A DNA stretch of 64,000 nucleotides from Nocardioides luti (GTDB lineage Bacteria > Actinomycetota > Actinomycetes > Propionibacteriales > Nocardioidaceae), in NCBI RefSeq assembly GCF_014212315.1, contig NZ_JACKXE010000001.1, positions 1,984,001-2,048,000 of the forward strand, read 5' to 3'. Under the pieces are notes generated by a model. It saw nothing but the letters and a program-made list of their open reading frames with translations. It made no database searches and was not told the DNA's origin. Shown piece after piece: positions 42,601-52,454 of the stretch; positions within the stretch are counted from its first letter, which is position 1; every line of letters starts with the position of its first letter. The position numbers and the translations under genes are program-made.

Positions 42601-43461
42601 TCAGATACCGGCAGGAACCTCTGGATCGACCCACGCGTCGTGGGCCTGGGAAAGCGTTGGGAACCAGATGTCGTCGTGCTGCGAGACATGGTCGAGGAAA
42701 CGCTCCAGCATCAGCAGGTTCTGCGCGCGGCCGATCGTCTGAGGGTGCAAGGTCCACGTCATCAGACCACCCGGGCAACGATCGTAAGCAAAATCGAACG
42801 CGTCCTTCCAGCGCGACAGCAAAACGTCATGCGACTGCTGGATAGGGCTTCCCTTGAACATCTCCAGCTCCGGGAAGTCGTCGAGCGACCACGACACGGG
42901 CAGCTCCAGCACCGCGCTGGGGGGACCGAACGTGTTGCCGGCCTCGTTATCCACATGAGTCACGACCCGCGGCCGGTACGGGTAGAAGTCACGCCCCATC
43001 AACGACGAGTCCCACTCGAACCCGTGCTCCTCCAGCAGCTGGAGGGTGACAGCGGTGTGGTCGAGCGCGGGCGACCGGTACCCCCGCGGACGTACGCCGA
43101 TGAGGTTTATGTGCTGGTTGATCTGAAGTTCAAGTAGTCGCCGTTCCTCGTCGGGATCCAGCTTGGGGACGTATTCGTGATAGACGCCGTGCGCCGCGAT
43201 CTCGTGGCCCGCGTCTACCACGGCCTGCATCGCGTGTGGGAATGTCTGCATGGTGTGCGTGGGTACGCACCAGGTCGTCGTGATGCCGTAGCGGTCGAAT
43301 GTCTCGAGCAGTCGCGGCGCTCCCACTTCCGCACCGAACTCGCCGCGCGACAGGTCAGTCTGCGACGTCGAACGGAAAGTCCCGGACCACACACTCTGAG
43401 CATCGAAGTCGGGGCTGAGGCATACGGCGAGCCGGTGCTGGTCGGGCAGGTTCAGCGGCAT
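42601..43461 (-). CDS. Polysaccharide-deacetylase-family (NodB-type) hydrolase
   Basis: 286 residues with the metal motif of the NodB fold: PDFD with Asp18 and Asp20, and His91/His95 in AHGVYHEYV, followed by GYRSPALDHT and the final MTWTLHPQTIGR. There is no signal peptide, and the arrangement resembles the cytoplasmic HpPgdA/PuuE (allantoinase, cyclic imidase) branch rather than a cell-wall deacetylase. It therefore probably hydrolyses a small amide or cyclic imide. It diverges from the unknown gene at 43658 and ends next to the second MaoC gene. Confidence 0.82.
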   Translation of the reverse strand: MPLNLPDQHRLAVCLSPDFDAQSVWSGTFRSTSQTDLSRGEFGAEVGAPRLLETFDRYGITTTWCVPTHTMQTFPHAMQAVVDAGHEIAAHGVYHEYVPKLDPDEERRLLELQINQHINLIGVRPRGYRSPALDHTAVTLQLLEEHGFEWDSSLMGRDFYPYRPRVVTHVDNEAGNTFGPPSAVLELPVSWSLDDFPELEMFKGSPIQQSHDVLLSRWKDAFDFAYDRCPGGLMTWTLHPQTIGRAQNLLMLERFLDHVSQHDDIWFPTLSQAHDAWVDPEVPAGI

Positions 43462-43657
43462 GGAGTCTCCTCACAGTCTCGGCGCTACGGTAACGAGTGC
43501 ATGGCCAGCGCACACTGTGGGAAACGCGACGGCAGCGGGTCGCGTTCGCAACCTCGCCAATGTTGCCCGGTCACGTCCGCCGGTTTACTGCGAACCTGCT
43601 GTGACGATTCTGTTCTGTCACGGCACTTCGTGCCTCCACCCCGACAGGACTCCATCC

Positions 43658-44458
43658 ATGCACGTTGCCGAACAGCTGTTCATCGATTCGTTCGACATCA
43701 AGGTCGGCGACGAGCCCGCCACCTATAACTCCGTGTTCGAAGGATGGGACCGAGCGGACCGCTTCGGCATCGTCGTGGACGAGCCCCTCGGAGGACTCGG
43801 CGCGAGCCTGCTCCTGCAGCTCGCCATCGCGGCGTTCTATGCGGTGGACCCCGATCGACGTGGTCCACGGGCCACATACCCGGAGATCTACCTCTTTCAC
43901 GCGGGCGGCCCTCACGGCGACTACAGCAACTTCGACTTCTGGCCTCCGCGCAAGGAAGTCTTCGTCCCTTCAGGTGTGCCCCTTGCGCTCCTCGAAGCCA
44001 TCAACGACCGAGGCATCACCCGGCTCGCCGTCCCTTCACGGGGAAGTGGAGACACGGCCGCGCTCGGCAACGGGCCCAACACGTGGGCGGAGGTGGGAAG
44101 TGCCAAGGAACGCCTTCGCTCCTGCTTCGCGTACGACAGCTCCGGGCACGTCGACGTGCCTCACATTCACATCGCGTCGTCCGACGAGCGTACGAAGGAG
44201 AACATCCGAGACACCCTCGCGATGACGACGCTCATCCCAGAGCCCGGCCTGTTCGAAGACCCCCACGGTCCCATGGCCATCGACGAGGCGCGATGGATCG
44301 AGATCGTGAAGATGCGGATGGCCGTGGAAGGACCGATCGACCCCGCGGTCGTCGAGTCGCAATCGCGCCACTTCATCAGCGACGGCACCCTCGAGCAGAG
44401 CTTCCGGGTGGTCAAGACAGAGGAGGCGCTCGCACACCTGTGCGCCGTACTCGGCTAG
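43658..44458 (+). CDS. Conserved hypothetical protein of unknown function
   Basis: 266 residues from ATG 43658 with AGGA upstream; the frame is open from 43460 but the earlier part is not protein-like and overlaps the divergent deacetylase. Soluble, no signal peptide, no cysteine cluster. Notable segments are GIVVDEPLGGLGASLLLQLA (about 37-56), a YLFHAGGPHGDYSNFDFWPP stretch with His and aromatics near 81-100, and VPSRGSGDTAALGNGPNT near 127-145. I do not recognise the family. It lies divergent from the NodB-type hydrolase and may act with it. Confidence 0.65.
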   Translation: MHVAEQLFIDSFDIKVGDEPATYNSVFEGWDRADRFGIVVDEPLGGLGASLLLQLAIAAFYAVDPDRRGPRATYPEIYLFHAGGPHGDYSNFDFWPPRKEVFVPSGVPLALLEAINDRGITRLAVPSRGSGDTAALGNGPNTWAEVGSAKERLRSCFAYDSSGHVDVPHIHIASSDERTKENIRDTLAMTTLIPEPGLFEDPHGPMAIDEARWIEIVKMRMAVEGPIDPAVVESQSRHFISDGTLEQSFRVVKTEEALAHLCAVLG

Positions 44459-44464
44459 CGCCTA

Positions 44465-45010
44465 TTGGCCCCAAAGACCGATGTGTCCTTGTCCGAAACG
44501 ACTACGACGACGCACAACGGAAATCAGGCAGGCTCAACGCCCATACACAACGCCGGAACATCTAGAGCGATGGTGTTGTCAGTAGCGCACAAGTGCGGCG
44601 CCGGCGCTGACACGGTCCGGGATTGCGACCACGTCGAAGTGGCGCTTGCGGAACGATAACTCGGGGAGGACACCGACTCTGCTGACTCCGAAGCTATAGC
44701 CACCCACGTCGCGTCTGGCTACTTTGGCCCCGCCCGCCGACCATCGATGGGAATTCACGCACAGTTCGCACTGTGCTGTCGACGCGACCGTGACGCGCTG
44801 ACCCGGGTGAAACCGTGTGAGTAAGGACCTAATGAGTGAACAGCCGACCGCCTCATGCCCGAGCAACGAGCCGCTCTGGTCGGAAACTCCCGCGAATTGG
44901 CAGGAGAGTTCCGCAGAGCGGACAGACACGGCGGTCATTCGCACTACGACGTCGGTCGACCCAGCTACCGAGTGCGGTCGCTCGTTGAAGCGGCCAACCT
45001 TCTATTCAGA
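44465..45010 (-). pseudogene. Decayed zinc-type alcohol dehydrogenase gene
   Basis: The minus strand carries, in one frame, SAELSCQFAGVSDQSGSLLG, HPGQRVTVAST, SHRWSAGG, VGGYSFGVSR and VVAIPDRVSAGAAL. These match in order the intact enzyme at 56855..57973 ([46 protein letters not shown]). Further pieces of the coenzyme domain ([12 protein letters not shown]) lie near 44470-44520, and N-terminal pieces near 44900-45000, in other frames. The rest of the protein is absent. It is a broken second copy of that gene. Confidence 0.75.
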
Positions 45011-45061
45011 TCGAAGCCCTTTCCAATATCTGGGGCACAGGTACGACCTGGCCACCGCGTG

Positions 45062-46510
45062 TCATTGGCGACCGATTCGTGCGTACACATCCGGGCGAGC
45101 GCTTCGCAAGCCGACTGCGACGACTGCGCCAATGACGCTGACGCCCCAAATGATGACCAGCAGCACAGTCTTGCCGGTGCCGGTTGCGCCGGTGAGAAGG
45201 TCAAAGTTGATGGTCGCGAAGATCAACGTCGCGGCCAGGATCACGCAGGCGACGAGCGCGCTGACGGCGGACCCAATCGCGCGGTCCGTGCCTCGCAGGA
45301 GGTACACGCCGATGGCGAGCGAGACGAAGACCAGCAGCATGAGGAATGCATAGCTGTAGAGACCCGCGAGTCTGGCGTAGATGGTTGCGGTGTCCACACC
45401 GACCACTGCCAAGACCACAACCGTGAACAGTGAGACTACCGAGAGGACCACCGAGGCACGATGCGGCGAAACGTGGCGGACGTGTGCCTCGCCGAGCGCC
45501 TTCGGGAAGATGCCGTCGGCAGCCAGGTTGAACATGTATCGGGACGTGATGTTGTGCGCGGCAAGGACGAGCGCGAAGGAACTGGTGAACAGCATGATGG
45601 TTGCGACGTCGTAGGCGAACTGGCCGGTGTAGTCCTGGACGCTGGCGGAAGCAGATCCGGCGAGGTCGTTGGTGACGACATCCATGATGGCCGCTGCCCC
45701 GTATGCGTTGATGAAACACCACGCCGTCATGGCGTACATGAAGGCGAGCAGTGCGATGACGCCGTACGTCGCGGCCGGGATGGTCCGAAGCGGGTTCTTC
45801 ACCTCGTCGCGGAAAATTACGGTGGCCTCGAAGCCGCCGAAGAGGCCGATAGCAAACAGGAAGCCGATGGAGACAGAGCCCGTGTTGAACTGAGCCCAGG
45901 TGAAGGAGTCGAATCCGATGCCACTAGCTCCGCCTTGCGCGAGAACCGAGACGTCGTAGGCCGCCATCAGGACCAACTCGCACCCGAGGAACGCGGTAAG
46001 GACCTTGGCAGAGAAACTGATGTTGAAGTACCCGAGTGCGCTGGCCGCGACAAGCATGAAGAGCGCGTAGACCCACCAGGCAACTTCGGGCCCGTTCAAC
46101 AGGCTCTGGACCATGCTGTCGAACGCGATGCCGCCGAGTGCATAGACGCTGATGAGCGCAACGAAATAGCACGTCAGAGCGGTGAAACCCGCTCCAAGGC
46201 CCGGTACACGGCCGAGCCCGGAGGTGATCAGCGCGTAGAAACCGCCGGGCCGGCTCAGTCGTGCCGTCATCTTCAGCAGGCCGACGGCTACCATCGTGAC
46301 GACGACCCCGCACAACAGGATCGTCACTGGAGTGCCTACTCCGTTGCCGAGCAAGATCGCGGCCGGGATGAAGCCTAGGAAGACCACGACAGGGCCGTTG
46401 TAGGCCACGACCGTAAAGATCAGCTCCAGAATGCCCATGTTGCCGCGCAAAGCGCGTGGCTGATCTGTCTCCACTATCCCGACACCGGCAGGCTCTTTGA
46501 CCGCACTCAT
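45062..46510 (-). CDS. APC-superfamily amino acid/amine permease
   Basis: 482 residues from ATG 46510 with AAGGA upstream (an ATG at 46534 would add eight). An N-terminal cytoplasmic leader is followed by about twelve hydrophobic segments. The first contains FTVVAYNGPVVVFLGFIPA, and the FAIGLFGGFEATVIFRDE region in the middle is a hallmark of amino-acid/polyamine/choline permeases. It imports an amino acid or amine in symport or exchange. Its neighbours are the alcohol dehydrogenase remnant and decayed genes; it may feed the GABA or amine-oxidation genes in the window. Confidence 0.85.
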   Translation of the reverse strand: MSAVKEPAGVGIVETDQPRALRGNMGILELIFTVVAYNGPVVVFLGFIPAAILLGNGVGTPVTILLCGVVVTMVAVGLLKMTARLSRPGGFYALITSGLGRVPGLGAGFTALTCYFVALISVYALGGIAFDSMVQSLLNGPEVAWWVYALFMLVAASALGYFNISFSAKVLTAFLGCELVLMAAYDVSVLAQGGASGIGFDSFTWAQFNTGSVSIGFLFAIGLFGGFEATVIFRDEVKNPLRTIPAATYGVIALLAFMYAMTAWCFINAYGAAAIMDVVTNDLAGSASASVQDYTGQFAYDVATIMLFTSSFALVLAAHNITSRYMFNLAADGIFPKALGEAHVRHVSPHRASVVLSVVSLFTVVVLAVVGVDTATIYARLAGLYSYAFLMLLVFVSLAIGVYLLRGTDRAIGSAVSALVACVILAATLIFATINFDLLTGATGTGKTVLLVIIWGVSVIGAVVAVGLRSARPDVYARIGRQ

Positions 46511-46953
46511 ATTGAATCCTTCGGTATTGATCACTTTGCACGCCGCCGCGGCCTCCGAGTCGCACGTATGGCGTGCACCACGTGAAGGTGGATAGACGAG
46601 AACCTAAGGACGGTCCAGTTACGTCTCCATTGGTAGAAGTCCGAAATAGTTGGAGCCGATCTGACATCCGTACGGTAAGCGGACGCCACTCACAAGCTTG
46701 ATTACTCAATTCTCATCTGAGTGCCCGCTACTGATGTACCTCTTGAGCTCCATGGCGGCGTCAGGAGAAGGGTCGCCAGCTGCAGCCGGACGTGCTCGAC
46801 GCGCGCCGCCAGGAGCGTCTTTGCGTGCGTGCCGCGAACTGGCGAGAGCCGCCGACGACTGAACCCTCGAGGGCATCTCCTCCGGCGGCCAAGCGCGAGA
46901 GCCAGCCCCGGTTTTTTGCGCTGACTGACGCTTCTGGGTTGAACTTCTTCCTG
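46511..46953. other. Region upstream of the permease, no intact gene
   Basis: About 440 bases containing the permease promoter region (near 46520-46700) and further sequence with no recognisable motif. Confidence 0.45.
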
Positions 46954-47065
46954 TCAGCGCGGGCGCTTGGTGATCTCCTCGCTGGCGGCCGGGAGGGGCG
47001 AGTCGCCCACGACCCTGAAGGTGAGCAGCACGAACATCGGCCCTTCCTCGTGCTAGCTGGATGTG
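46954..47065 (-). pseudogene. 3' end fragment of an etfA gene
   Basis: The minus strand reads EEGPMFVLLTFRVVGDSP, LPAASEEITKRPR and stop, against [30 protein letters not shown] and stop at the end of intact EtfA (58043..58996). Only about 33 codons remain. It is a third trace of etfA in this window and lies 440 bases upstream of the permease gene. Confidence 0.7.
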
Positions 47066-47165
47066 TCCCTATTCGGCGTCCGAATCAGCAAGCCGTCTGG
47101 CGAATCTGTCGCGGGCGGTCGAGACTTCGCGACATGACTCGATCAGTACAGCTCGTAGCGCGTAG

Positions 47166-47650
47166 TCAATAGCACAGGGCGTCAATGGCCAGCGAGTACA
47201 ACGCGTCGATTGCGGTCGGTCCGTCGTGGTTGAACATTTCCACGACTGTGCGGCCGGCGTCGGGGTTGTGAAGGCAACGGACTCGAACCCGGGAAGTTCG
47301 CCGCCGCGCCCGACCGCGTCTGTGCAGTCGAGCGAGAACACCATCGTCCCGAGCCCATATCCGGGACCGCCGTGAGGGAGGTCGCCTCGATGTTCGGTCG
47401 TCCGGGTCAGGAGGTGGTGTGGCAGCAGCTCGCCGCGGTGCAGGCCCCGGTAGAAGGTTGCTAGGTGCACGGTCGTGCTGACGACCTGGCCGGCGCCGAA
47501 GATCCCGGAGATGTCACGTGGGGTCACGTCCTTGCCGTGGGAGTTGTAGCCGTGCGCGAGTCGGTGCTCGGTGCGCAGATCGGCGGGTACGTCGGTGGCC
47601 GCTGAGCCGCGTCCGGCCTCGATGGGCGCTCCATAGGCCCCGAAGTGTTA
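47166..47650 (-). pseudogene. Decayed serine hydrolase of the beta-lactamase/D-Ala-D-Ala-carboxypeptidase fold, C-terminal part
   Basis: Frames on the minus strand give EHRLAHGYNSHG, then GAGQVVSTTVHLATFYRGLH, GYGLGTMVFSLD and GRGGELPGFESVAFT, with the final VVEMFNHDG and stop at 47166 in a shifted frame. This order is that of class C beta-lactamase-like esterases, where HGG near the end is an active-site element (here GRGG). The N-terminal SxxK region is missing. The frameshifts and the loss make it non-functional. Confidence 0.68.
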
Positions 47651-48144
47651 GCTGGTGAGAAGAATCCCCGGGCGACCTCCGAGCTGCCGGCGTGCGATGG
47701 CGACGGCTGAGCCGCCGACCGTCGGGCCGACGCTGAACAGGCTGCCGAGTCGACGGCTCACCGACGCGGTGGCAGGCGAACCAGCCAGGGCCGCGACCCA
47801 ACTCGGCGACGAGCCCACTGCCAGCAGTACGTCGTTCGCCTGACCTGCCACCGTCACGGGTCGACCGAGCAATGAGCCGCCGCCTCGCATCTGGTGGATG
47901 GTTGATGCCGTTCTACATCAACACGCTCTTGGAGCAGTGGTGGCCGTGCACGACGGGCACACTGCAACCTGGAGATCTCCCAATGGCACGAGCGAGGTCA
48001 TCAAGCGAGCCTGACGACGGCAATTATGTGAGTTGCTTCCACCCTATAAACAGAACGCTCCCTGATGGGTGACTCCTCACAGGGACCAACGGCCGAGTCA
48101 ACGACCCTCCAGTCCCTGGCATGGCTCTCCGGAGAGGAGAAGTT
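47651..48144. other. Remnant region upstream of the NAD(P)H oxidoreductase gene
   Basis: Minus-strand frames between 47648 and 47890 look protein-like (SVGPTVGGSAVAIARRQLGG) but end in a stop and have no identified family; they may be an earlier part of the serine-hydrolase remnant or another broken gene. The bases just before 48145 hold the ribosome site of the next gene (AGAGGAGAAG). Confidence 0.35.
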
Positions 48145-48759
48145 GTGACGCACGTCCATCTCGTGTGGACCCACCCACGAACTGACTCGCTGACTGCAGC
48201 CGTTGTTGACGAAATGTCCAAGGTCTTCGTTGAAGCAGGCGCAACGGTTGACGTACTCGACCTATACCGCGCAGGCTTCGATCCTGTCCTTGGCGTCGAC
48301 GACGAACCCCACTGGGAAGACCCCGACTGGACCTACACGGCTGAGGCAGAGGGCTTGGCCGAACGTGTGAAAGCTGCTGACCTAGTGTTTATCGTCTTCC
48401 CGGTGTGGTGGTACTCCTTGCCGGCAATGGCCAAGGGCTATATCGACCGGGTGTGGAACTATCGGCTTCTGTACGGCGAAGGTCACCGCATCTCGGCGGC
48501 GGTCCGATGGGTGGGCCTGGTCGGCTGGCCCGAGCATGCGCTCGCAAAGCGGGGCTTCGACGACATGATGGTCAAGCATCTGAACTCAGGCATCGCAGGA
48601 TTCTGCGGTGTCGAGGACACCCGGGTGCATCTCCTTTTCGATTCGTTGGGAGACCCTGACGTGGCACGGTTTCGCAAAGGCGCGCGCGATGCCGCGATGC
48701 AATCGTTGGCCGCGGTGAGCGACGTCGCACGTTCGATCCAACACCCGCCGACCAGATGA
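48145..48759 (+). CDS. NAD(P)H dehydrogenase (quinone), flavodoxin-like fold
   Basis: 204 residues starting at GTG 48145, chosen because GGAGAGGAGAAG lies just before it (an ATG at 48121 would precede that box). The sequence shows the flavodoxin-like core: HLVWTHPRTDSLTAA at the start, VFIVFPVWWYSLPAMAKGYIDRVW (FMN/quinone loop, about 85-108) and a GFCGVEDTRVHLLF segment near 150. This is the NQO/KefF family, which makes two-electron reductions of quinones or flavins. It is a lone gene among decayed neighbours. Confidence 0.85.
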   Translation: MTHVHLVWTHPRTDSLTAAVVDEMSKVFVEAGATVDVLDLYRAGFDPVLGVDDEPHWEDPDWTYTAEAEGLAERVKAADLVFIVFPVWWYSLPAMAKGYIDRVWNYRLLYGEGHRISAAVRWVGLVGWPEHALAKRGFDDMMVKHLNSGIAGFCGVEDTRVHLLFDSLGDPDVARFRKGARDAAMQSLAAVSDVARSIQHPPTR

Positions 48760-48962
48760 CGTGGACCAGAACCTCCGGCTGGGAGAGCGGCTGTTCAAAG
48801 GCCACATCCACTACAGACGTTCGGCGAAGAAGGCGTCGGCCGTAGTGTCCCACGGTTCGCTTCGCGTCCAGGCGGCCTCCGCGGTGCATTCGCTCGGCTC
48901 GTCGCCGCCGGACGGGCGACGATAGCTCGTGCTTGCGGTTCTCGTCTCGCGGCCCAATGCCG

Positions 48963-49440
48963 CTAATCGAGCCGCGATCCGGCGTGGGAGCGGACTATGC
49001 GGGACCTCGGCATGAACAGCAATCCCGCACAAAACGTTATCACCGACACGACGACCCAGCCCATAGCGAGGCCCGACGCACGGAGTGCCACCGACATCAC
49101 CAACGGTCCCAAAGCCGAGCCAAGCATGCCGCCGGACTGCAGCGCGGCCCCAGCTGCCCCGGAACGTTCGCCATTAGCCATCAGCACTAGGGCGAAGGCG
49201 AGCCCAGACCACCCCCATCCGAGTGCACAGGCGATCAGCAGACCTCCCACCGCGAGGGTGGCGTGATCGCTCGCGAGGCAGAGCGCCCCCGCCGCACCCG
49301 ACCACGTCATCGCGCTTACAATCCACCAACTTGCGAGCCCCCGTCGCCGAGACAACCGTCCGCTCGAGATCCTTGTGAAGATGCCGGCGAGACTGCCCAC
49401 GGCAATTGCAGACGTTCGCCCCGAATGAGTCGGTGCGGGC
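48963..49440 (-). pseudogene. C-terminal half of an MFS transporter, truncated
   Basis: The frame stopping at 48963 gives four to five hydrophobic helices with a typical MFS loop in SSGRLSRRRGLASWWIVSAM, then GLLIACALGWGWSGLAFALV and GAALQSGGMLGSALGPLVMS. This is the second half of a 12-helix transporter. The frame continues to 49565 upstream, but with non-membrane sequence, so the first half is lost. No start or ribosome site fits a functional half protein. Confidence 0.65.
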
Positions 49441-49533
49441 GGCGTCGACTCGGTCCGGTATCGGCGGTGACCGGAGAATCTTCCTCGCACATCCCAAGCC
49501 AGCGACACTCGGATGACGTCGGCACAGGACGGA

Positions 49534-49758
49534 TCAGTTGTCGTCGGGCCTAGCAGCCAGCTCATGAAGCACGGATGCTTCGCCGAATCCCGCGAACTCT
49601 TCTCGATGCTTCACGGGACCCCACTCGATCACCGGCGACAACTTCGCCACCGATCGGTCGAACTCACTCTTAACCTGGGCGACCATCACCGCTTCCCCAA
49701 CCGTAGACTCCGACGAGCGACTCCGCCTCGCACACGGAAAGGCGCTTCCAATTCCCAC
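49534..49758 (-). CDS. Small hypothetical protein downstream of the SSADH gene
   Basis: 74 residues, ATG at 49758 with GAGGTAGGTG upstream, 16 bases after the SSADH stop, so translation is plausible. The C-terminal two thirds (VKSEFDRSVAKLSPVIEWGP and so on) look like a normal soluble protein; the first 20 residues are basic. No family recognised. It could be the end of a decayed gene. Confidence 0.3.
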   Translation of the reverse strand: MGIGSAFPCARRSRSSESTVGEAVMVAQVKSEFDRSVAKLSPVIEWGPVKHREEFAGFGEASVLHELAARPDDN

Positions 49759-49773
49759 ACCTACCTCGAACGT

Positions 49774-51165
49774 TTAGGCGGGCCAGTCGACGCTGAGGTA
49801 CTGCGTCTCCTGGAACTCCCGCAGTCCTTCGCGGGCGCCCTCACGACCGAGGCCGCTCTGCTTAAACCCCCCGAAGGGGGCGGATGGATCGGAGACCAGG
49901 CCGCGGTTAATACCGACCATGCCGGCCTCGATCCGCTCGCCGAGGCGGAGGGCGCGGCCGAGGTCTCCCGCGAAGACGTACGCCGCGAGGCCGTACTCGG
50001 TGTCGTTGACCAGGCGGAGCAGTTCCTCCTCGTCCTCCCAGACGACAATCGGGGCGACCGGGCCGAAAATCTCCTCGCGCAGGATCGTCGCGCCCGGCGC
50101 GACGTCGGCAAGCACGGTCGGCGGAAAGAAGTAGCCGGCAGCCTCGGGCAGCGCGGCCTGGTGGGAGATCCGGGCGCCCTCGGCGACCGCCTGCTCGACG
50201 GTACGGCGTACTCGGTCGACGGCGGCCGCCGTGATGAGCGGCCCGACCTCGGCGCCGTCGACTGCCAGACCGACCGACAGCTTCTCGACTTTTGCGCCAA
50301 GACGCGCGATGAAGTCGAAAGCGACATCCGAGTGCACGTAGATGCGGTTCGCCGCGGTGCACGCCTGCCCGCCATTGCGGAACTTCGCGACCATCGTGCC
50401 GGCGACCGCCGCGTCTAGGTCCGCGTCCTCGGCGATCACGACGGGAGCGTTACCGCCCAATTCCATCGATGCGTTGAGAACCCGCTCGGCAGCTTGGTGC
50501 AACAGGGCGCGGCCGACGCCGGTCGAGCCGGTGAACGACACCTTTCGGACCCGGTCGTCTGAGAGCCACGCAGAAACGATGTCGGCGGATGTGATCGTGG
50601 TCACAACCTCGATCGCTCCCTCGGGTACGCCGGCCTCCGCGAGGATTCGTGCTATCGCGAGCGCTGTCAGAGGCGTCTCCTGTGCGGGCTTGAGCACGAC
50701 GGTGCAGCCGGCAGCTAGAGCAGGCGCGATCTTGCGAGTCGCCATCGCGGCTGGGAAGTTCCAGGGCGTCACCAAGGCGGCCACCCCCACGGGCCGGTGC
50801 GACACGAGGGTGCGCGCCCCGCCGGCGGGCGCCTCGCCGTACTCGCCCGCGGGCCGAACGGCCTCCTCGGAGAACCACCGGAAGAACTCTGCCGCGTAGT
50901 TCACCTCGCCGGCGGCGTCGACAAGCGACTTGCCGTTCTCGCGGGCGATCAGCTCGGTCAGCTCGTCCTTGTCGCGCAGCATCAGCTCGAACGCTCGGCG
51001 CAGCACGTTTGACCGGTGCCGCGGCGAAGTACGCGACCAGCCGGGGAGCGCGGCAGCTGCTCGGTCCACAGCAGCACGAGCTTCGACGACCCCCTGATTC
51101 GGCACATGTGCAAGGACTTCGAGAGTTGCCGGGTCCTCAACGGAGAATGTGGGTGAGTTGGTCAT
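49774..51165 (-). CDS. gabD: Succinate-semialdehyde dehydrogenase (NAD(P)), GabD-like
   Basis: 463 residues of the aldehyde dehydrogenase family. TPWNFPAAMATRKIAPALAAG is near 136, SFTGSTGVGRAL near 213, the general base Glu in MELGGNAP, the nucleophile Cys in NGGQACTAANR near 269, and EEIFGPVAP near 370. These motifs are those of succinate-semialdehyde dehydrogenases. It overlaps the glutamate dehydrogenase gene by four bases, and that gene overlaps the aminotransferase gene, so the three are one unit. It oxidises succinate semialdehyde, the GabT product, to succinate. Confidence 0.88.
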   Translation of the reverse strand: MTNSPTFSVEDPATLEVLAHVPNQGVVEARAAVDRAAAALPGWSRTSPRHRSNVLRRAFELMLRDKDELTELIARENGKSLVDAAGEVNYAAEFFRWFSEEAVRPAGEYGEAPAGGARTLVSHRPVGVAALVTPWNFPAAMATRKIAPALAAGCTVVLKPAQETPLTALAIARILAEAGVPEGAIEVVTTITSADIVSAWLSDDRVRKVSFTGSTGVGRALLHQAAERVLNASMELGGNAPVVIAEDADLDAAVAGTMVAKFRNGGQACTAANRIYVHSDVAFDFIARLGAKVEKLSVGLAVDGAEVGPLITAAAVDRVRRTVEQAVAEGARISHQAALPEAAGYFFPPTVLADVAPGATILREEIFGPVAPIVVWEDEEELLRLVNDTEYGLAAYVFAGDLGRALRLGERIEAGMVGINRGLVSDPSAPFGGFKQSGLGREGAREGLREFQETQYLSVDWPA

Positions 51166-52454
51166 GGGTAGAGCCCTCTCTGCTGGTGAGCTTCAGCGAC
51201 GCGGCGAACAGCGAGGCAGGTCGCCGCTTGTCGAAGTGGGAGGTCCCGACGGTCAGCCTCTGCGAGGACCTCATTCCAGGCGCTTTCCATGCGCTCGGCG
51301 AGACGTGCCTCGACCTCAGCCTCGCTCCACCAGTAGGCCTGGTTGGCCTGGACCCATTCGAAGTAGGAGACGACGACGCCTCCGGCATTCGCCAGAATGT
51401 CCGGCACGACGACGGTTCCGGAGTCCGCGAGGATGCGGTCGGCTTCAGTAGTCGTAGGTCCGTTGGCGCCTTCGACTACGATGCGTGCCCTCACGTAGGC
51501 CGCGTTGCCTCCGTTCAGTACACCTTCGATAGCGGCGGGCACCATCAGGTCGACTTCCAGAGTCAGCAGGAGGTCGCTCTCAATGGCGGTCGCTCCATCG
51601 AAGTCGACGACCGTCCCGGTCCGGTCGACGTGACTCTCAAGTGCAGGGATGTCGATCCCATCGGGGTTCCAGATCGCGCCGTGCTCGTCACTGACACCGG
51701 TGATGACGACGCCTGCCTCTGCGAGGAAACGCGCTGCTGCCCGGCCGACCTTACCGAAGCCCTGCACCGCAGCGGTGGCTCCGTGAACGGTGATATCGAG
51801 GTGGCGCAGCGCCGCCAGAGCTGTGAAGACGACACCGCGCGACGTCGCCGCCGCCCGTCCCAACGAACCGCCCAAGCCAACGGGTTTGCCTGTCACGGTT
51901 CCCAACACGGTGTGGCCGCTCGCGACCGAGAAGGTGTCCATCATCCAGGCCATCGTCTGTTCATCCGTCCCAATGTCTGGAGCGGGGATGTCTCTGGTGG
52001 GCCCGATGACGGGGAGGATCTCGGAGGTGTACCTGCGCGTCACGCGCTCGAGCTCGGCGGACGAGTACTGAGTCGGGTCGATCGTGACGCCACCCTTTGC
52101 TCCCCCGTACGGGAGTCTCATCAGCGCGCACTTCCACGTCATCCACATGGCGAGGGCGCGGACCTCATTGAGGTTGACGTGGGGGCTATATCGGAGACCG
52201 CCCTTGGCAGGGCCGCGCGAAAAGTTGTGCTGGACACGGTGTCCGGTGAGAACCTCTATCGTCCCGTTGTCACGCCGAAGCGGGATGCTGACGGTGACCT
52301 CACGGCGGGGAGCGGCGAGCATGTTGCGCGTGCCGTCGTCGAAGCCCAAGGTGACGACCGCCTGGTCGAGCTGCTCGAGTGCATCATCGAGCGGGCCTCT
52401 TGAGGCCGCGCCCTCGGTCGCCACGAGAGCATGCAGGGTCGAAGAGGCGCTCAT
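51162..52454 (-). CDS. Glu/Leu/Phe/Val-type dehydrogenase, probably glutamate dehydrogenase
   Basis: 430 residues with the amino acid dehydrogenase core: GHRVQHNFSRGPAKGGLRYSP near 71-91, catalytic lysine in PYGGAKGG near 118, the DIPAPDIGTDEQTM segment near 155, and the Rossmann GFGKVGRAAARFLAE near 230. The sequence fits the hexameric NAD-dependent glutamate dehydrogenase group. It lies in the middle of the GABA operon and would turn the glutamate made by GabT back to 2-oxoglutarate with release of ammonia, closing the cycle. Confidence 0.87.
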   Translation of the reverse strand: MSASSTLHALVATEGAASRGPLDDALEQLDQAVVTLGFDDGTRNMLAAPRREVTVSIPLRRDNGTIEVLTGHRVQHNFSRGPAKGGLRYSPHVNLNEVRALAMWMTWKCALMRLPYGGAKGGVTIDPTQYSSAELERVTRRYTSEILPVIGPTRDIPAPDIGTDEQTMAWMMDTFSVASGHTVLGTVTGKPVGLGGSLGRAAATSRGVVFTALAALRHLDITVHGATAAVQGFGKVGRAAARFLAEAGVVITGVSDEHGAIWNPDGIDIPALESHVDRTGTVVDFDGATAIESDLLLTLEVDLMVPAAIEGVLNGGNAAYVRARIVVEGANGPTTTEADRILADSGTVVVPDILANAGGVVVSYFEWVQANQAYWWSEAEVEARLAERMESAWNEVLAEADRRDLPLRQAATCLAVRRVAEAHQQRGLYP

